DNA of 64,000 bases, taken from NCBI GenBank assembly GCA_964348695.1, contig CAYGDI010000001.1:1-64000 (forward strand). Reading direction: 5' to 3'. The notes under the pieces are model-generated. The model was given only the letters and a program-made list of their open reading frames with translations, made no database searches and was not told the DNA's origin. The stretch's first letter is position 1, and each line of letters begins with the position of its first letter. Of the stretch, positions 1-6,832 are shown piece after piece. The stretch comes from JACPYF01 sp964348695. Its GTDB lineage: Bacteria > Patescibacteriota > Saccharimonadia > Saccharimonadales > Saccharimonadaceae. The position numbers were made by a program, and so were the translations under genes.

Positions 1-110
1 GCCTTTTTATGCTCCAAGATATGTTCATTTTATATGAATGTGTCTTGGATCTAGGCGAGAGTCTGGACACGACTTGACTAGTATTTGGTGAATATCATCA
101 CCTGTCAATT
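1..110 (+). rRNA. probable 3' end of 23S rRNA (partial)
   Basis: The segment has no reading frame and lies about 95 nt before a 5S gene. It contains a 15-bp hairpin (14-28 with 34-48, loop 29-33) whose AAGAT...ATATGAA...TCTT layout resembles the hairpin near the 3' end of bacterial 23S rRNA, followed by GACTAGTATTTGG, reminiscent of the conserved ACTAATA stretch near the 23S terminus. A second hairpin (TTGAC 74-78 with GTCAA 104-108, GGTGA 87-91 with TCACC 98-102) follows. The exact 3' end cannot be fixed by eye, and this could instead be spacer. Confidence 0.4.
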
Positions 111-144
111 ATTTTACTTTGAAAATGTTAAAAAGCATCGGTCA

Positions 145-174
145 TTGACGCCGAAGTTTGATGTGTATTATACT
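145..174 (+). promoter_or_regulatory. promoter for 5S rRNA
   Basis: TTGACG (145-150), an 18-nt spacer and TATACT (169-174) make a good sigma-70-type promoter with a predicted start near 181, about 25 nt before the 5S gene. It would let 5S be transcribed independently of 23S. The -35 end overlaps a segment that mimics the 3' strand of 5S rRNA. Confidence 0.6.
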
Positions 175-205
175 TTCCGTATGGGAATTGCATAAATAAT
201 ATACA

Positions 206-324
206 CAAACTTCGGTGTCCATGGCGCTGGGGAAACACCTGTTCTCATTCCGAACACAGCAGTTAAGCCCAGCAGCGGCGATTATACTGCCACAAGCGGG
301 AAACTAGCACGATGCCGAATTTTG
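206..324 (+). rRNA. rrf: 5S ribosomal RNA
   Basis: This is the structural RNA of the large-subunit central protuberance. Diagnostic blocks are visible: an ACACCTGTTCTCATTCCGAAC stretch typical of helix III/loop C of bacterial 5S, followed by ACAGCAGTTAAGC. The terminal stem pairs CAAACTTCGG at the 5' end with CCGAATTTTG at the 3' end (one internal mismatch), giving about 119 nt, a normal length. It has a promoter at 145-174 and a Rho-independent terminator immediately downstream. The ends are placed from the terminal helix and may be off by a few bases. Confidence 0.93.
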
Positions 325-330
325 ATTAAA

Positions 331-354
331 GCCATCCGAAAGGGTGGCTTTTTT
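331..354 (+). terminator. Rho-independent terminator of 5S rRNA
   Basis: GCCATCC (331-337), loop GAAA, GGGTGGC (342-348), then TTTTTT. The flanking AAA/TTT extends the stem to ten pairs. It is a classic strong intrinsic terminator with a GNRA tetraloop. Confidence 0.9.
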
Positions 355-381
355 CTTTGCCTTGCGTGATATACTTTAGCT

Positions 382-624
382 ATGTCTCGTATTTTCAACG
401 CAATAATATACTTTTTAGTTTTTATGCTAGTACTTGCAGTAGGCCTGTGCCTATATTCTGTTTTTTACCCAAAAACGCATGTAGATGAATGTACACCGAT
501 AGATAGATTGAGCAATAATTGTGTATCAGCTGGAACTCGGTGTAGTCCAGAGTTGCGAGGAAACGGACTTCCGGTCATAGGTCCTACTAACCCTATAAAA
601 AACTATGATCATACGCGCTGTTGA
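382..624 (+). CDS. small membrane-anchored cysteine-rich protein, unknown function
   Basis: An 80-residue protein with an N-terminal hydrophobic segment (about residues 6-28) and a short polar tail that would face outside the cell. The tail carries four cysteines (37, 47, 54 and the last residue, 80), enough for two disulfides; a VKOR oxidase encoded at 23752 could form them, which is inference. The start is set by TATACT (370-375) six nt before the ATG, with no Shine-Dalgarno, so the mRNA is probably leaderless. A hairpin terminator follows at 645-668. I recognise no family. Confidence 0.6.
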   Translation: MSRIFNAIIYFLVFMLVLAVGLCLYSVFYPKTHVDECTPIDRLSNNCVSAGTRCSPELRGNGLPVIGPTNPIKNYDHTRC

Positions 625-644
625 AGGATGCATAATTTTGATCA

Positions 645-668
645 GAGTCTCCGAAAGGAGGCTCTTTT
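645..668 (+). terminator. Rho-independent terminator
   Basis: GAGTCTCC (645-652), loop GAAA, GGAGGCTC (657-664), TTTT. It ends the 382-624 gene. Its position also argues against a start codon at 628 for the following gene. Confidence 0.8.
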
Positions 669-684
669 CATTTCCATCAACATA

Positions 685-713
685 TTGACAAAACATAAGC
701 AGTATGATAATAT
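685..713 (+). promoter_or_regulatory. promoter for the 763-1092 gene
   Basis: A perfect TTGACA (685-690) followed after 17 nt by TAATAT (708-713), overlapping an alternative GATAAT. The predicted start near 720 gives a leader of about 43 nt containing AAAAGGAAC before the ATG at 763. Confidence 0.6.
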
Positions 714-762
714 ATATGCAGAATTTATTACAAGATTACAAACACAAAAGGAACAAACACTT

Positions 763-1092
763 ATGAACGAAGGATTGAATACTCAACCAAATTCTCGGAT
801 TGATGATCCAAAGTTAGCAGAGGCTATGGCTCACGCAGCAGCTCCATCAATGGATATGCATATTCTTGAAAAAGATTCGGCTGTACATCAAGACAGGGAG
901 GCGACGAAAGAAGCAAATAATCCAAGTCTGAGTGATGACCAGCGCGAGCAATTTGAGTTTAATCGTGATTTTGCAAGGGAGCTGGCATATCATGAAGCAC
1001 AAGTTTGGGAAGAACATGCCAATCAAGCTGCTGAAGCAGTGCAGGTGGCACAAGAATCTAGCGATGAAGATAAAGAATTAGCTGCACACTAG
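763..1092 (+). CDS. hypothetical acidic soluble protein
   Basis: A 109-residue Glu/Ala/Gln-rich protein of unknown function. There is no signal peptide or membrane segment. The C-terminal half (from about residue 55) is strongly helical with heptad-like Ala/Glu spacing, so a coiled coil is plausible. The reading frame is open back to 628, but that stretch contains the preceding terminator and this gene's own TTGACA promoter, so ATG 763 with AAAAGGAAC upstream is chosen. A tetraloop terminator follows. I do not recognise a family. Confidence 0.6.
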   Translation: MNEGLNTQPNSRIDDPKLAEAMAHAAAPSMDMHILEKDSAVHQDREATKEANNPSLSDDQREQFEFNRDFARELAYHEAQVWEEHANQAAEAVQVAQESSDEDKELAAH

Positions 1093-1113
1093 TATAAAGT
1101 TATCGTATATCGC

Positions 1114-1137
1114 AACCAGCCGAAAGGCTGGTTTTTC
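1114..1137 (+). terminator. Rho-independent terminator
   Basis: AACCAGCC (1114-1121), loop GAAA, GGCTGGTT (1126-1133), T-rich tail. Same C(GAAA)G tetraloop design as the two terminators before it. Confidence 0.9.
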
Positions 1138-1178
1138 TTTTTATTTACTTTTTATACTAAATATTGTAAAATATTAAT

Positions 1179-1820
1179 ATGAATTACAATTTTATCAAAA
1201 GAGAAGTGCCTCAGCCTGCCAGGGCTATTGACGAAAGATTTCCGTATGGCATGGAAGACCCTCATTTTTTAGACGATAGGTTTAAAGGTTCAAAACCTCT
1301 CTCAACTTTTCTCGCGGAAGGTTACGACGTCGTTTCTGAAAACGGATATGAAGCTGTTGATGATGAAGATGTTACCTATCTCCATTTTGACCAGTTACTA
1401 ACTAGTGCACAAAGCGACATATCAGGTGCTAGCAAAGCTGCAAGAAAAGTAGAGGGTGGTAGAAAAACACCACTATTTTACCAAGAGTATCTGCGGGCAT
1501 ATTTTGAAGACGATAATCTTGAACTAGTGCATGTGCTTGCAGGTGTACAAGCTGCCGGGAACGGTATGCCGTACTGGGTACTTGGGTTCAAAAGTCCAGT
1601 CCTAGCAGAGGAAATGAGAGAAAATGCGCCAGAAGATTTAAAAACTCCAGAAGATTGGATAAAAGAGCTTTGTCCCGATGTTTCAATAGTTGATCACGAT
1701 GGATGGCGTGGCAAAGACGCTCCGGCATTCGATGAGCCAATCAGCCGAGAGGACTTTAGACGACGTTTACTTGCTTGTACTGCTGCAAATATTCCTGACG
1801 AGCTTCTTAGAAGACCATAA
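1179..1820 (+). CDS. hypothetical protein, unknown function
   Basis: A 213-residue acidic, probably cytoplasmic protein with no membrane segment, recognisable catalytic motif or Cys pair. The N-terminal third is Pro/Asp-rich. The middle (about residues 85-150) is more hydrophobic and may be the folded core. TTTACT (1144-1149), 17 nt, TAAAAT (1167-1172), then six nt to the ATG: a leaderless transcript is likely. A 21-nt sequence just after the stop (1831-1851) recurs after the DUF1905 gene. It could be a defence or stress orphan, but nothing in the sequence says so. Confidence 0.55.
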   Translation: MNYNFIKREVPQPARAIDERFPYGMEDPHFLDDRFKGSKPLSTFLAEGYDVVSENGYEAVDDEDVTYLHFDQLLTSAQSDISGASKAARKVEGGRKTPLFYQEYLRAYFEDDNLELVHVLAGVQAAGNGMPYWVLGFKSPVLAEEMRENAPEDLKTPEDWIKELCPDVSIVDHDGWRGKDAPAFDEPISREDFRRRLLACTAANIPDELLRRP

Positions 1821-1830
1821 AATTAGAATT

Positions 1831-1851
1831 TTCTTGTTCCATTTTGTTGCG
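1831..1851 (+). repeat. direct repeat copy 1
   Basis: A 21-nt block starting TCTTGTTCCATTTTGTT recurs at 2610-2630 with one mismatch. Similarity extends upstream to the TAAAATTA around each stop codon, and ACTCTTTTC is shared downstream after a gap. The two copies bracket the Nudix and DUF1905 genes. Confidence 0.7.
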
Positions 1852-1916
1852 GCAAAGAGAAGCGGACGGGTCGATACTCTTTTCATTTGAGAAATATTTA
1901 TGGTAAACTGCAGTCT

Positions 1917-2306
1917 ATGTCACGACCAACCCAGAGAGTATCGGCGAAAGTTGCACTGTATTGTCCAGAACGTACGCATGTAGTATTAACAGAGTATATT
2001 AGGGGTAATTTTGGCTTGCCAGGCGGTCATCTGGAAGAAAATGAAACTCCAGAAGAGGCGATAGTACGTGAGGTGCAAGAAGAGTTGGGCATAGAACTGA
2101 ACAGCGACCAGTTACAACGCAAGGATTTTTGGCGCAATCCTGATGGTAGAATCATCTTGGGATTCGTAGGAACTTTGCCTAGAGATCGGGAAATAAAGGT
2201 TGATACGAATGAAATTGTCGATGCTAAATGGGTGAAGATATCTGATATTGTTGACGGTAGTATTATCGTTGATTCATATACTGAATTTATAACAAAAAAT
2301 GTTTGA
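1917..2306 (+). CDS. Nudix hydrolase
   Basis: A 129-residue protein of the Nudix superfamily, which hydrolyses nucleoside diphosphates linked to another moiety using Mg2+. The full Nudix box G-x5-E-x7-REV-x-EELGI is present at about residues 38-60, preceded by the usual FGLPGGH. The natural substrate cannot be read from sequence; house-cleaning of damaged NTPs is a common role. The frame opens earlier, but ATG 1917 is preferred because TAAACT (1904-1909) lies seven nt upstream and the fold starts there. It overlaps the DUF1905 gene by 8 nt, so the pair is co-transcribed. Confidence 0.85.
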   Translation: MSRPTQRVSAKVALYCPERTHVVLTEYIRGNFGLPGGHLEENETPEEAIVREVQEELGIELNSDQLQRKDFWRNPDGRIILGFVGTLPRDREIKVDTNEIVDAKWVKISDIVDGSIIVDSYTEFITKNV

Positions 2307-2601
2307 TATTAAATATACATTTACTTCAAAACTGTGGATATACAACGGCCAAGGGGCGTGGCATTTCATTACACTACCTAGTGATGTTTCGGCTGAGATA
2401 AAGGAAAACCTTGGCTCCGGCCAGCCTGGTTTTGGCTCCATTCGCGTGGCATCAACTATTGGTGACTACACTTGGAATACATCAATATTCCCTGATAACA
2501 AATTAAATGCGTATGTTATACCTATCAAGGCTGAGGCTAGGAAGAAAAAAGGTATTTCAGATGGCGATAAAGTTACTATTTCTATAGAAGTATTAGTTTA
2601 A
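2299..2601 (+). CDS. DUF1905 domain protein
   Basis: A 100-residue protein matching the DUF1905 family: a small beta-rich domain with the typical GAWHFITLP segment near residue 20, a GSIRV strand and a KKKGISDGDKV loop before the last strand. Biochemical function is unknown; in other bacteria the domain often sits beside or is fused to a YdeI/OmpD-like domain. Here it starts inside the last codons of the Nudix gene (8-nt overlap), indicating translational coupling. The direct repeat copy 2 lies 8 nt past the stop. Confidence 0.8.
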   Translation: MFDIKYTFTSKLWIYNGQGAWHFITLPSDVSAEIKENLGSGQPGFGSIRVASTIGDYTWNTSIFPDNKLNAYVIPIKAEARKKKGISDGDKVTISIEVLV

Positions 2602-2609
2602 AATTATTA

Positions 2610-2630
2610 TCTTGTTCCATTTTGTTTCGG
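2610..2630 (+). repeat. direct repeat copy 2
   Basis: Second copy of the 21-nt block at 1831-1851 (TTTCGG instead of TTGCGG at the end). Together the copies delimit an approximately 780-nt segment containing two genes. No transposase or recombinase is nearby. Confidence 0.7.
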
Positions 2631-2727
2631 AAAACTCTTTTCTGCCACTTTTGATGGCCAAAGTGACACTTATCCGATTCGACGGCACAATATAGACTAG
2701 TAGGGTTAAAGATGTTATATTATAGAA

Positions 2728-3225
2728 ATGACAAATCTTGAAGGATTTATAGAAGAAAAACGTCGATCAGATAAGCGTATGCGGGAAATTATACTAAAGA
2801 ACGAAGCTCTAAAGAACGATGTATCAAATGTATATACCTCAATTATGGATATGATGAATGATTTAGATCCTAGTCTAGTGCGTGAATATCCAGAGGGTAC
2901 ATCAGGCTATGAGGACGAGCTGGGTCATTGGCATGAGGGTAGGACGCTTTTTGATGTGTATGAGACACCATTTATTCCATATAAAACAGATACCAAACTA
3001 GCCATCACTAAAACGGATCTTATAGCCGGCGATAGAAGAAGTAATTTTAAATTGTTGATAAAGATTGACAATAGCCCGAGCGCTTTGGTCTATGCAACAA
3101 TATTCTCTACATATGAACTCACTGATACAAAGGGACCTGTTAGTCAAGATAGGGCGCAAGAAGTATTATCCGTATTTTCTTATACGGTAGAAGCACTCAA
3201 GGCCGTTTACGCAATTGGTAAGTAA
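2728..3225 (+). CDS. hypothetical protein, unknown function
   Basis: A 165-residue, probably cytoplasmic protein. Residues 1-45 are charged and helical and could form a coiled coil. Residues 85-160 look like an alpha/beta domain with alternating hydrophobic strands. No catalytic motif or membrane segment is seen. TATATT (2716-2721) lies six nt before the ATG with no Shine-Dalgarno, so the message is probably leaderless. It ends 4 nt before the stop of the convergent DUF1801 gene. Confidence 0.55.
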   Translation: MTNLEGFIEEKRRSDKRMREIILKNEALKNDVSNVYTSIMDMMNDLDPSLVREYPEGTSGYEDELGHWHEGRTLFDVYETPFIPYKTDTKLAITKTDLIAGDRRSNFKLLIKIDNSPSALVYATIFSTYELTDTKGPVSQDRAQEVLSVFSYTVEALKAVYAIGK

Positions 3226-3229
3226 ACTT

Positions 3230-3592
3230 TTATTGAGTAAGTCTTTGTTCAACGCAGAATTTGGTGATTTTTGTCACCAAATCCAACGGAATTGGTTTGT
3301 CGATAGGGAATTGGATGGTGCCTTTTGAGGTGTTATAACTCTTTAATTCTTGCTCAAACTCGGGAATTGCACGGGCGCCGGGGTAAAAGCCGATGTGATG
3401 TTCGTATCCTGCAAAATGTACCAAGTTTTTACCATTTAATGTAAATGTTGGTATGCCGTAACTGATCTTTTCGACAGCTTCGGGTGCAGCTGATGCAATA
3501 GTTTCCCGAATATCTTGCAGAATCTTCTGCGTCGGCGCAGCAAAATTCTGCAAGTATTCATCGATGTCTTTGTAATTTTTCATTTCTCTCAT
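3230..3592 (-). CDS. DUF1801 (YdhG-like) domain protein
   Basis: A 120-residue protein of the DUF1801/YdhG superfamily, related to iron-chaperone-like frataxin-fold proteins of uncertain function. Family landmarks are the N-terminal helix with YLQNFAAPTQKIL, the EKISYGIPTF strand, and the HIGFYPGARAI and GTIQFPIDKPIP segments. A GTG at 3607 would lengthen it, but the TATAAT at 3604-3599 then falls inside the coding region. ATG 3592, six nt after that box, is the better start and implies a leaderless mRNA. It is divergent from purF. Confidence 0.85.
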   Translation of the reverse strand: MREMKNYKDIDEYLQNFAAPTQKILQDIRETIASAAPEAVEKISYGIPTFTLNGKNLVHFAGYEHHIGFYPGARAIPEFEQELKSYNTSKGTIQFPIDKPIPLDLVTKITKFCVEQRLTQ

Positions 3593-3598
3593 AGTTTG

Positions 3599-3629
3599 AT
3601 TATACACTTTTGTTTCGACATGCTACTAT
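3599..3629. promoter_or_regulatory. divergent leaderless promoters of DUF1801 gene and purF
   Basis: TATAAT on the minus strand (3604-3599) sits six nt before ATG 3592. TACTAT on the plus strand (3624-3629) sits seven nt before GTG 3637. Both transcripts would start at or next to the start codon. The two -10 boxes are only 19 nt apart, so simultaneous occupancy is probably impossible. Confidence 0.6.
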
Positions 3630-3636
3630 AGGCATA

Positions 3637-5019
3637 GTGAAGGGTTTTGATGATACGCTTTCGGGGTGGGAAAGTGATACTCCACGCGAAAAGTGCGGAG
3701 TTTTTGGTGTCATCGGACTCGAAAAAGATCTAGGAGTGAGGGCGACGTATCTGGCCCTCATAGGACTCCAGCACAGGGGACAGGACGGTGCAGGTATTAT
3801 TTCGTATAACGAAAATCAGGCTAGTGGCATGCATGGAGATGGGTTGGCACTCGAGGTATTTGGTGAAGGTAAGCATCTGAGCGGTATACCAGATGGACAT
3901 ATTGTTATAGGTCACAACAGATACAGTACCAACAGTGGGGGTGCATTGCAGCCTATCATGAAAGATCATTTTTCGATCGCGCACAACGGTCATATAGAGA
4001 TGCTGGCTGGCGAAGAAGATCGTACTGATACGGAAGTGTTGGCTGGTATGATAGAGGATCGTATACAGGACGGAGCAGATTTTGCCGATGCTACAGTAGA
4101 GACACTGAGTAGTATCGAAGGTGCGTATTCTTTGGTGTTGGCTAGCGATGATATGTTGATAGGGGCTCGTGATCCTTTCGGGCTGCGTCCGCTTTCGATT
4201 GGTAGGCAAAACGACGGTCAGTATTGTTTGGCTTCGGAAGATAGTATATTTGGCTCGATAGATTTTACATTTGAACGAGAAGTATTGCCTGGTGAAGTAG
4301 TAATAATTACAGACGACGGTATAGAGAGTAGGCAGATTACCACGAAAGAAGAACAAGATGTTCGTCAGGCAACATGTGCGTTTGAATATATCTATTTTGC
4401 ACGACCGGATACGAATATAGATGGTATCAATGTGCATCTTGCTAGAGAGCGAATGGGCGCTATCATGTCTGACAACGAGAGCGAGGGTTTCGAGGCAGAT
4501 ATAGTGGTCGGTGTGCCAGATTCTGGGGTGGCGGCTGCTATCGGGTACGGAAAGGTGAGTGAACTGGCACATGAACAAGGTGCTCTCACAAAAAATCGTT
4601 ATATTTCGCGGACATTCATAAAAGACAACCAAGTGGACAGGGAAAAAGCTGTGCGGCTGAAGCAGCATGTTAATACTGCAATCACCGAAGGTCAACGCAT
4701 CGTGCTGATAGACGATTCGATAGTCAGAGGTACAACTACTAGAGCACTGGTCGCGATGTTGAAAAAAGAGGGTCGTGCTGCCGAGGTGCACCTACGCATC
4801 GCATCGCCACCCTACAGATGGCCATGTTTTTATGGCATGGACACTGGTAATCCTGGCGAGCTAATAGCGAATAACATGACTCAAGATGAGATAAGAGATT
4901 TTCTAGGTGCAGATTCTCTAGCGTACCTGTCTGTTGAAGATGTAGCAGGGGCGATTGGTCAAAGTCTAGGCAAATTATGTTTTGCCTGCGCAAACGGTCA
5001 GTATCCTATAAAAGTGTAA
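3637..5019 (+). CDS. purF: amidophosphoribosyltransferase
   Basis: First enzyme of de novo purine synthesis: glutamine plus PRPP gives phosphoribosylamine. It has 460 residues. The N-terminal Ntn-amidotransferase domain carries the nucleophile in KCGVFG (Cys about 20), implying a propeptide of about 19 residues. The C-terminal PRTase domain has the PRPP loop LIDDSIVRGTTTRA. Cysteines at ATCAFEY, RWPCFYG and CFAC match the four ligands of the Bacillus-type [4Fe-4S] enzyme. GTG 3637 follows TACTAT by seven nt; a TTG at 3610 would put the promoter inside the gene. No other purine gene is in the window. Confidence 0.95.
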   Translation: MKGFDDTLSGWESDTPREKCGVFGVIGLEKDLGVRATYLALIGLQHRGQDGAGIISYNENQASGMHGDGLALEVFGEGKHLSGIPDGHIVIGHNRYSTNSGGALQPIMKDHFSIAHNGHIEMLAGEEDRTDTEVLAGMIEDRIQDGADFADATVETLSSIEGAYSLVLASDDMLIGARDPFGLRPLSIGRQNDGQYCLASEDSIFGSIDFTFEREVLPGEVVIITDDGIESRQITTKEEQDVRQATCAFEYIYFARPDTNIDGINVHLARERMGAIMSDNESEGFEADIVVGVPDSGVAAAIGYGKVSELAHEQGALTKNRYISRTFIKDNQVDREKAVRLKQHVNTAITEGQRIVLIDDSIVRGTTTRALVAMLKKEGRAAEVHLRIASPPYRWPCFYGMDTGNPGELIANNMTQDEIRDFLGADSLAYLSVEDVAGAIGQSLGKLCFACANGQYPIKV

Positions 5020-5045
5020 AAATAGTAGATTTTTAAACAGTAAAA

Positions 5046-5069
5046 CACCCCTGAAAACAGGGGTGAATT
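5046..5069 (+). terminator. probable terminator after purF
   Basis: CACCCCTG (5046-5053), AAAA, CAGGGGTG (5058-5065), followed by AATTTC. The T-tract is weak on this strand. Confidence 0.6.
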
Positions 5070-5159
5070 TCATATACTTACTCAGGTGCTAAACCATAGT
5101 ATCGCACCAGGTGAATATATGCAACAGCACCAAAAACACATAAAATGCATATGTAAAGA

Positions 5160-5188
5160 TTGACAAAAAGCATAAAGATTGTTATACT
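5160..5188 (+). promoter_or_regulatory. strong promoter for KGG stress protein
   Basis: TTGACA (5160-5165), exactly 17 nt, TATACT (5183-5188): near-consensus and one of the strongest in the window. The leader of about 55 nt ends with AGAGGAG 9 nt before the ATG. Strong promoter and strong ribosome site suggest an abundant product. Confidence 0.8.
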
Positions 5189-5248
5189 GTGATGGTAATA
5201 ATATCGTGTGGTGGGACATGGAGATTTTAACAGAGGAGAATTATCATT

Positions 5249-5458
5249 ATGGCAGGTACTAAAGATGGTGGCGTAAAAGCTGCAAGTACTAACAAAACAC
5301 GTCACGGTAAAGACTTTTATGCACGTATTGGGCGTAAAGGTGGTCAAAATGGTACAACCGGTGGCTTCGCTGCGAACCGTGAACTAGCTCGAAAAGCTGG
5401 TGCAATCGGTGGCAAAAAGTCACGACGTGGCAAATCAGCTACAAAAACTACTGTCTAA
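5249..5458 (+). CDS. KGG-motif general stress protein (YciG/Con-10-like)
   Basis: A 69-residue, very basic, Gly-rich protein with two copies of the KGG stress-protein motif, GRKGGQNG and GAIGGKKS, spaced by GGFAANRELARKAG. The family (YciG, GsiB, Con-10) is induced by stress or starvation and is intrinsically disordered; a hydrophilin-like protective or nucleic-acid-binding role has been proposed. Expression signals are very strong. The stop overlaps by 4 nt the end of the convergent metallopeptidase gene. Family assignment is firm, molecular role unknown. Confidence 0.85.
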   Translation: MAGTKDGGVKAASTNKTRHGKDFYARIGRKGGQNGTTGGFAANRELARKAGAIGGKKSRRGKSATKTTV

Positions 5459-5916
5459 ACAGCTAGTTTGTAACGCTTGAGCCCGCAGACCCTCGCGTCG
5501 TTGGCTCGCCAATCACATCCACACACGAGACAAGTGTAGTGGGTGTTTTTGGTTTGTAGACCTTGGGCAGCACAATCAGGGCATTTGCTACGCTGATGCA
5601 ACCAATAGCGGTAGCTTTCCATGGATTCTGATATATGCGTTTTGGGTATAGTGACACTGTAGCGTCCAGCTAGTACAGTCTCTGTATGATGCCATGCATC
5701 AGCTTCTTTGCGTATGAGCTCTACATCTAATGCAAAATCACGGTGATCTAACAAAGCATGTGCAAGTTCATGCAGTAGCGTGATATCGACATGCTCGTCG
5801 TTGGTGTCGTAGTAAATGGTTTTTTTGTCAGGTGACCATTTGAATATATCGCTAGAGATAAAGGTGATGTTGGGGTGCTGTGTGCGTAGAATATTAACTA
5901 AGTTTTTGCTCGGCAT
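5455..5916 (-). CDS. IrrE/ImmA-like zinc metallopeptidase with C-terminal zinc ribbon
   Basis: A 153-residue protein. HELAHALLDHR at about residues 49-59 is a gluzincin-type HExxH active site of the kind seen in ImmA/IrrE proteases. The C-terminal half has CPDC and CLVCG pairs that form a treble-clef or ribbon zinc site, then a basic tail. Such proteins often cleave repressors or are SprT-like DNA-repair proteases; SprT also pairs HExxH with a zinc ribbon, so an SprT-like function is a real alternative. It overlaps the upstream ROK gene by 23 nt, indicating one operon. Confidence 0.7.
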   Translation of the reverse strand: MPSKNLVNILRTQHPNITFISSDIFKWSPDKKTIYYDTNDEHVDITLLHELAHALLDHRDFALDVELIRKEADAWHHTETVLAGRYSVTIPKTHISESMESYRYWLHQRSKCPDCAAQGLQTKNTHYTCLVCGCDWRANDARVCGLKRYKLAV

Positions 5917-6712
5917 AGATTTTGCATCCGTATATTACTGCTTCTTCGGGGTGTGCGGCTTGAACGATTTTTGGTCGAGGTAGGTAGGTAACTAGCTTGT
6001 TGTCGAGTATTGTGTCGAGTTTTTTCCCGTAGTGTTCAAAATGTGTCCCGATACTACCACCAATGACGATAATCTCTGGTTGCAACAGGGGTGTGATGAC
6101 TAACAGACCACGACTGATTTTGTCTGCGATTTGTTCCCAGACAGCACGAGATTTGATATCACGTGCATACCTACCGTATGTTTCTAGGATAGATTTGCCG
6201 CTGGCAAAATGTTCCCACTGACGTAAAATTCCATCGTATTCTAACATCATATGCCCACCTTCGGTCAGCTGTAAAGAAGGGTCTATATGACCGTTTTTTG
6301 TTGCTGATACGCCTATTCCTGTGCTGATGGTTATATAGAGGCACGTTTTTGGTATTGGTGAGATAGCGTGTGTCTCAGCTAAACCTGCCATATTGGAGTC
6401 GTTTTGTAGATAGATTGGTATTTTTGTACCTAATCTTTCTTTTAGTTGGTGGATCAGATCAAAATCTTTCCAGCTTTTGTCGATGTTTGGACAAAAAACG
6501 ACTTTTTTGTCTAAGACTGGACCAGGCACCGCAATAGAGATAGCACGGGTTTTTCCTATATCAAAATGGGTTGAAATAACTTCAGCCAGCTGATCTATGT
6601 ATTTTGTGGTGTTTTTTGGTGTGGCGAAGCGGTGTCTGGTATGGAATCTACCTTTGCTGTCACTCCCAGCAATCAGTGTTTTTGTACCTCCAGTATCTAC
6701 CGCAATGATCAT
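5894..6712 (-). CDS. ROK family sugar kinase/regulator-like protein
   Basis: A 272-residue actin/hexokinase-fold protein. It has the phosphate-1 loop AVDTGGTKT at residues 4-12, the AVPGPV segment, substrate-site QNDSNMAGLAE with the catalytic Asp in the NDS tripeptide, a STGIGVSA phosphate-2 loop, EGGHM, and the adenosine motif IVIGGSIG. The usual ROK zinc cluster CxCGxxGC is absent. There is no HTH, so it is a kinase-type ROK protein; the sugar is unknown. TAAAAT (6724-6719) is six nt before the ATG, so it is probably leaderless. Confidence 0.85.
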   Translation of the reverse strand: MIIAVDTGGTKTLIAGSDSKGRFHTRHRFATPKNTTKYIDQLAEVISTHFDIGKTRAISIAVPGPVLDKKVVFCPNIDKSWKDFDLIHQLKERLGTKIPIYLQNDSNMAGLAETHAISPIPKTCLYITISTGIGVSATKNGHIDPSLQLTEGGHMMLEYDGILRQWEHFASGKSILETYGRYARDIKSRAVWEQIADKISRGLLVITPLLQPEIIVIGGSIGTHFEHYGKKLDTILDNKLVTYLPRPKIVQAAHPEEAVIYGCKIYAEQKLS

Positions 6713-6793
6713 ATATTTATTTTAGCATGTACTATGTTTGATTTTTTCAGAAAGAAGAACGAGAAAATATTTGAAAATAAACTGAAGATGTTA

Positions 6794-6799
6794 TATAAT
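6794..6799 (+). promoter_or_regulatory. -10 element for the 6833 gene
   Basis: Perfect TATAAT at 6794-6799. The leader of about 28 nt contains AGAGG 7 nt before the ATG at 6833. No good -35 was found. Confidence 0.5.
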
Positions 6800-6832
6800 A
6801 CTGAGTAGAAAGTTTCTTTTTAGAGGTATTAT

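Noticed and set aside
847..1053. Minus-strand frame opposite the 763-1092 gene
   Set aside because: No promoter or Shine-Dalgarno; the plus-strand gene has both and a terminator.
3730..4791. A long open frame antisense to purF (353 codons)
   Set aside because: The plus strand encodes an intact PurF with all catalytic motifs; the antisense product is His/Cys/Ser-rich, has no ribosome site and matches nothing, so it is a by-product of purF codon bias.
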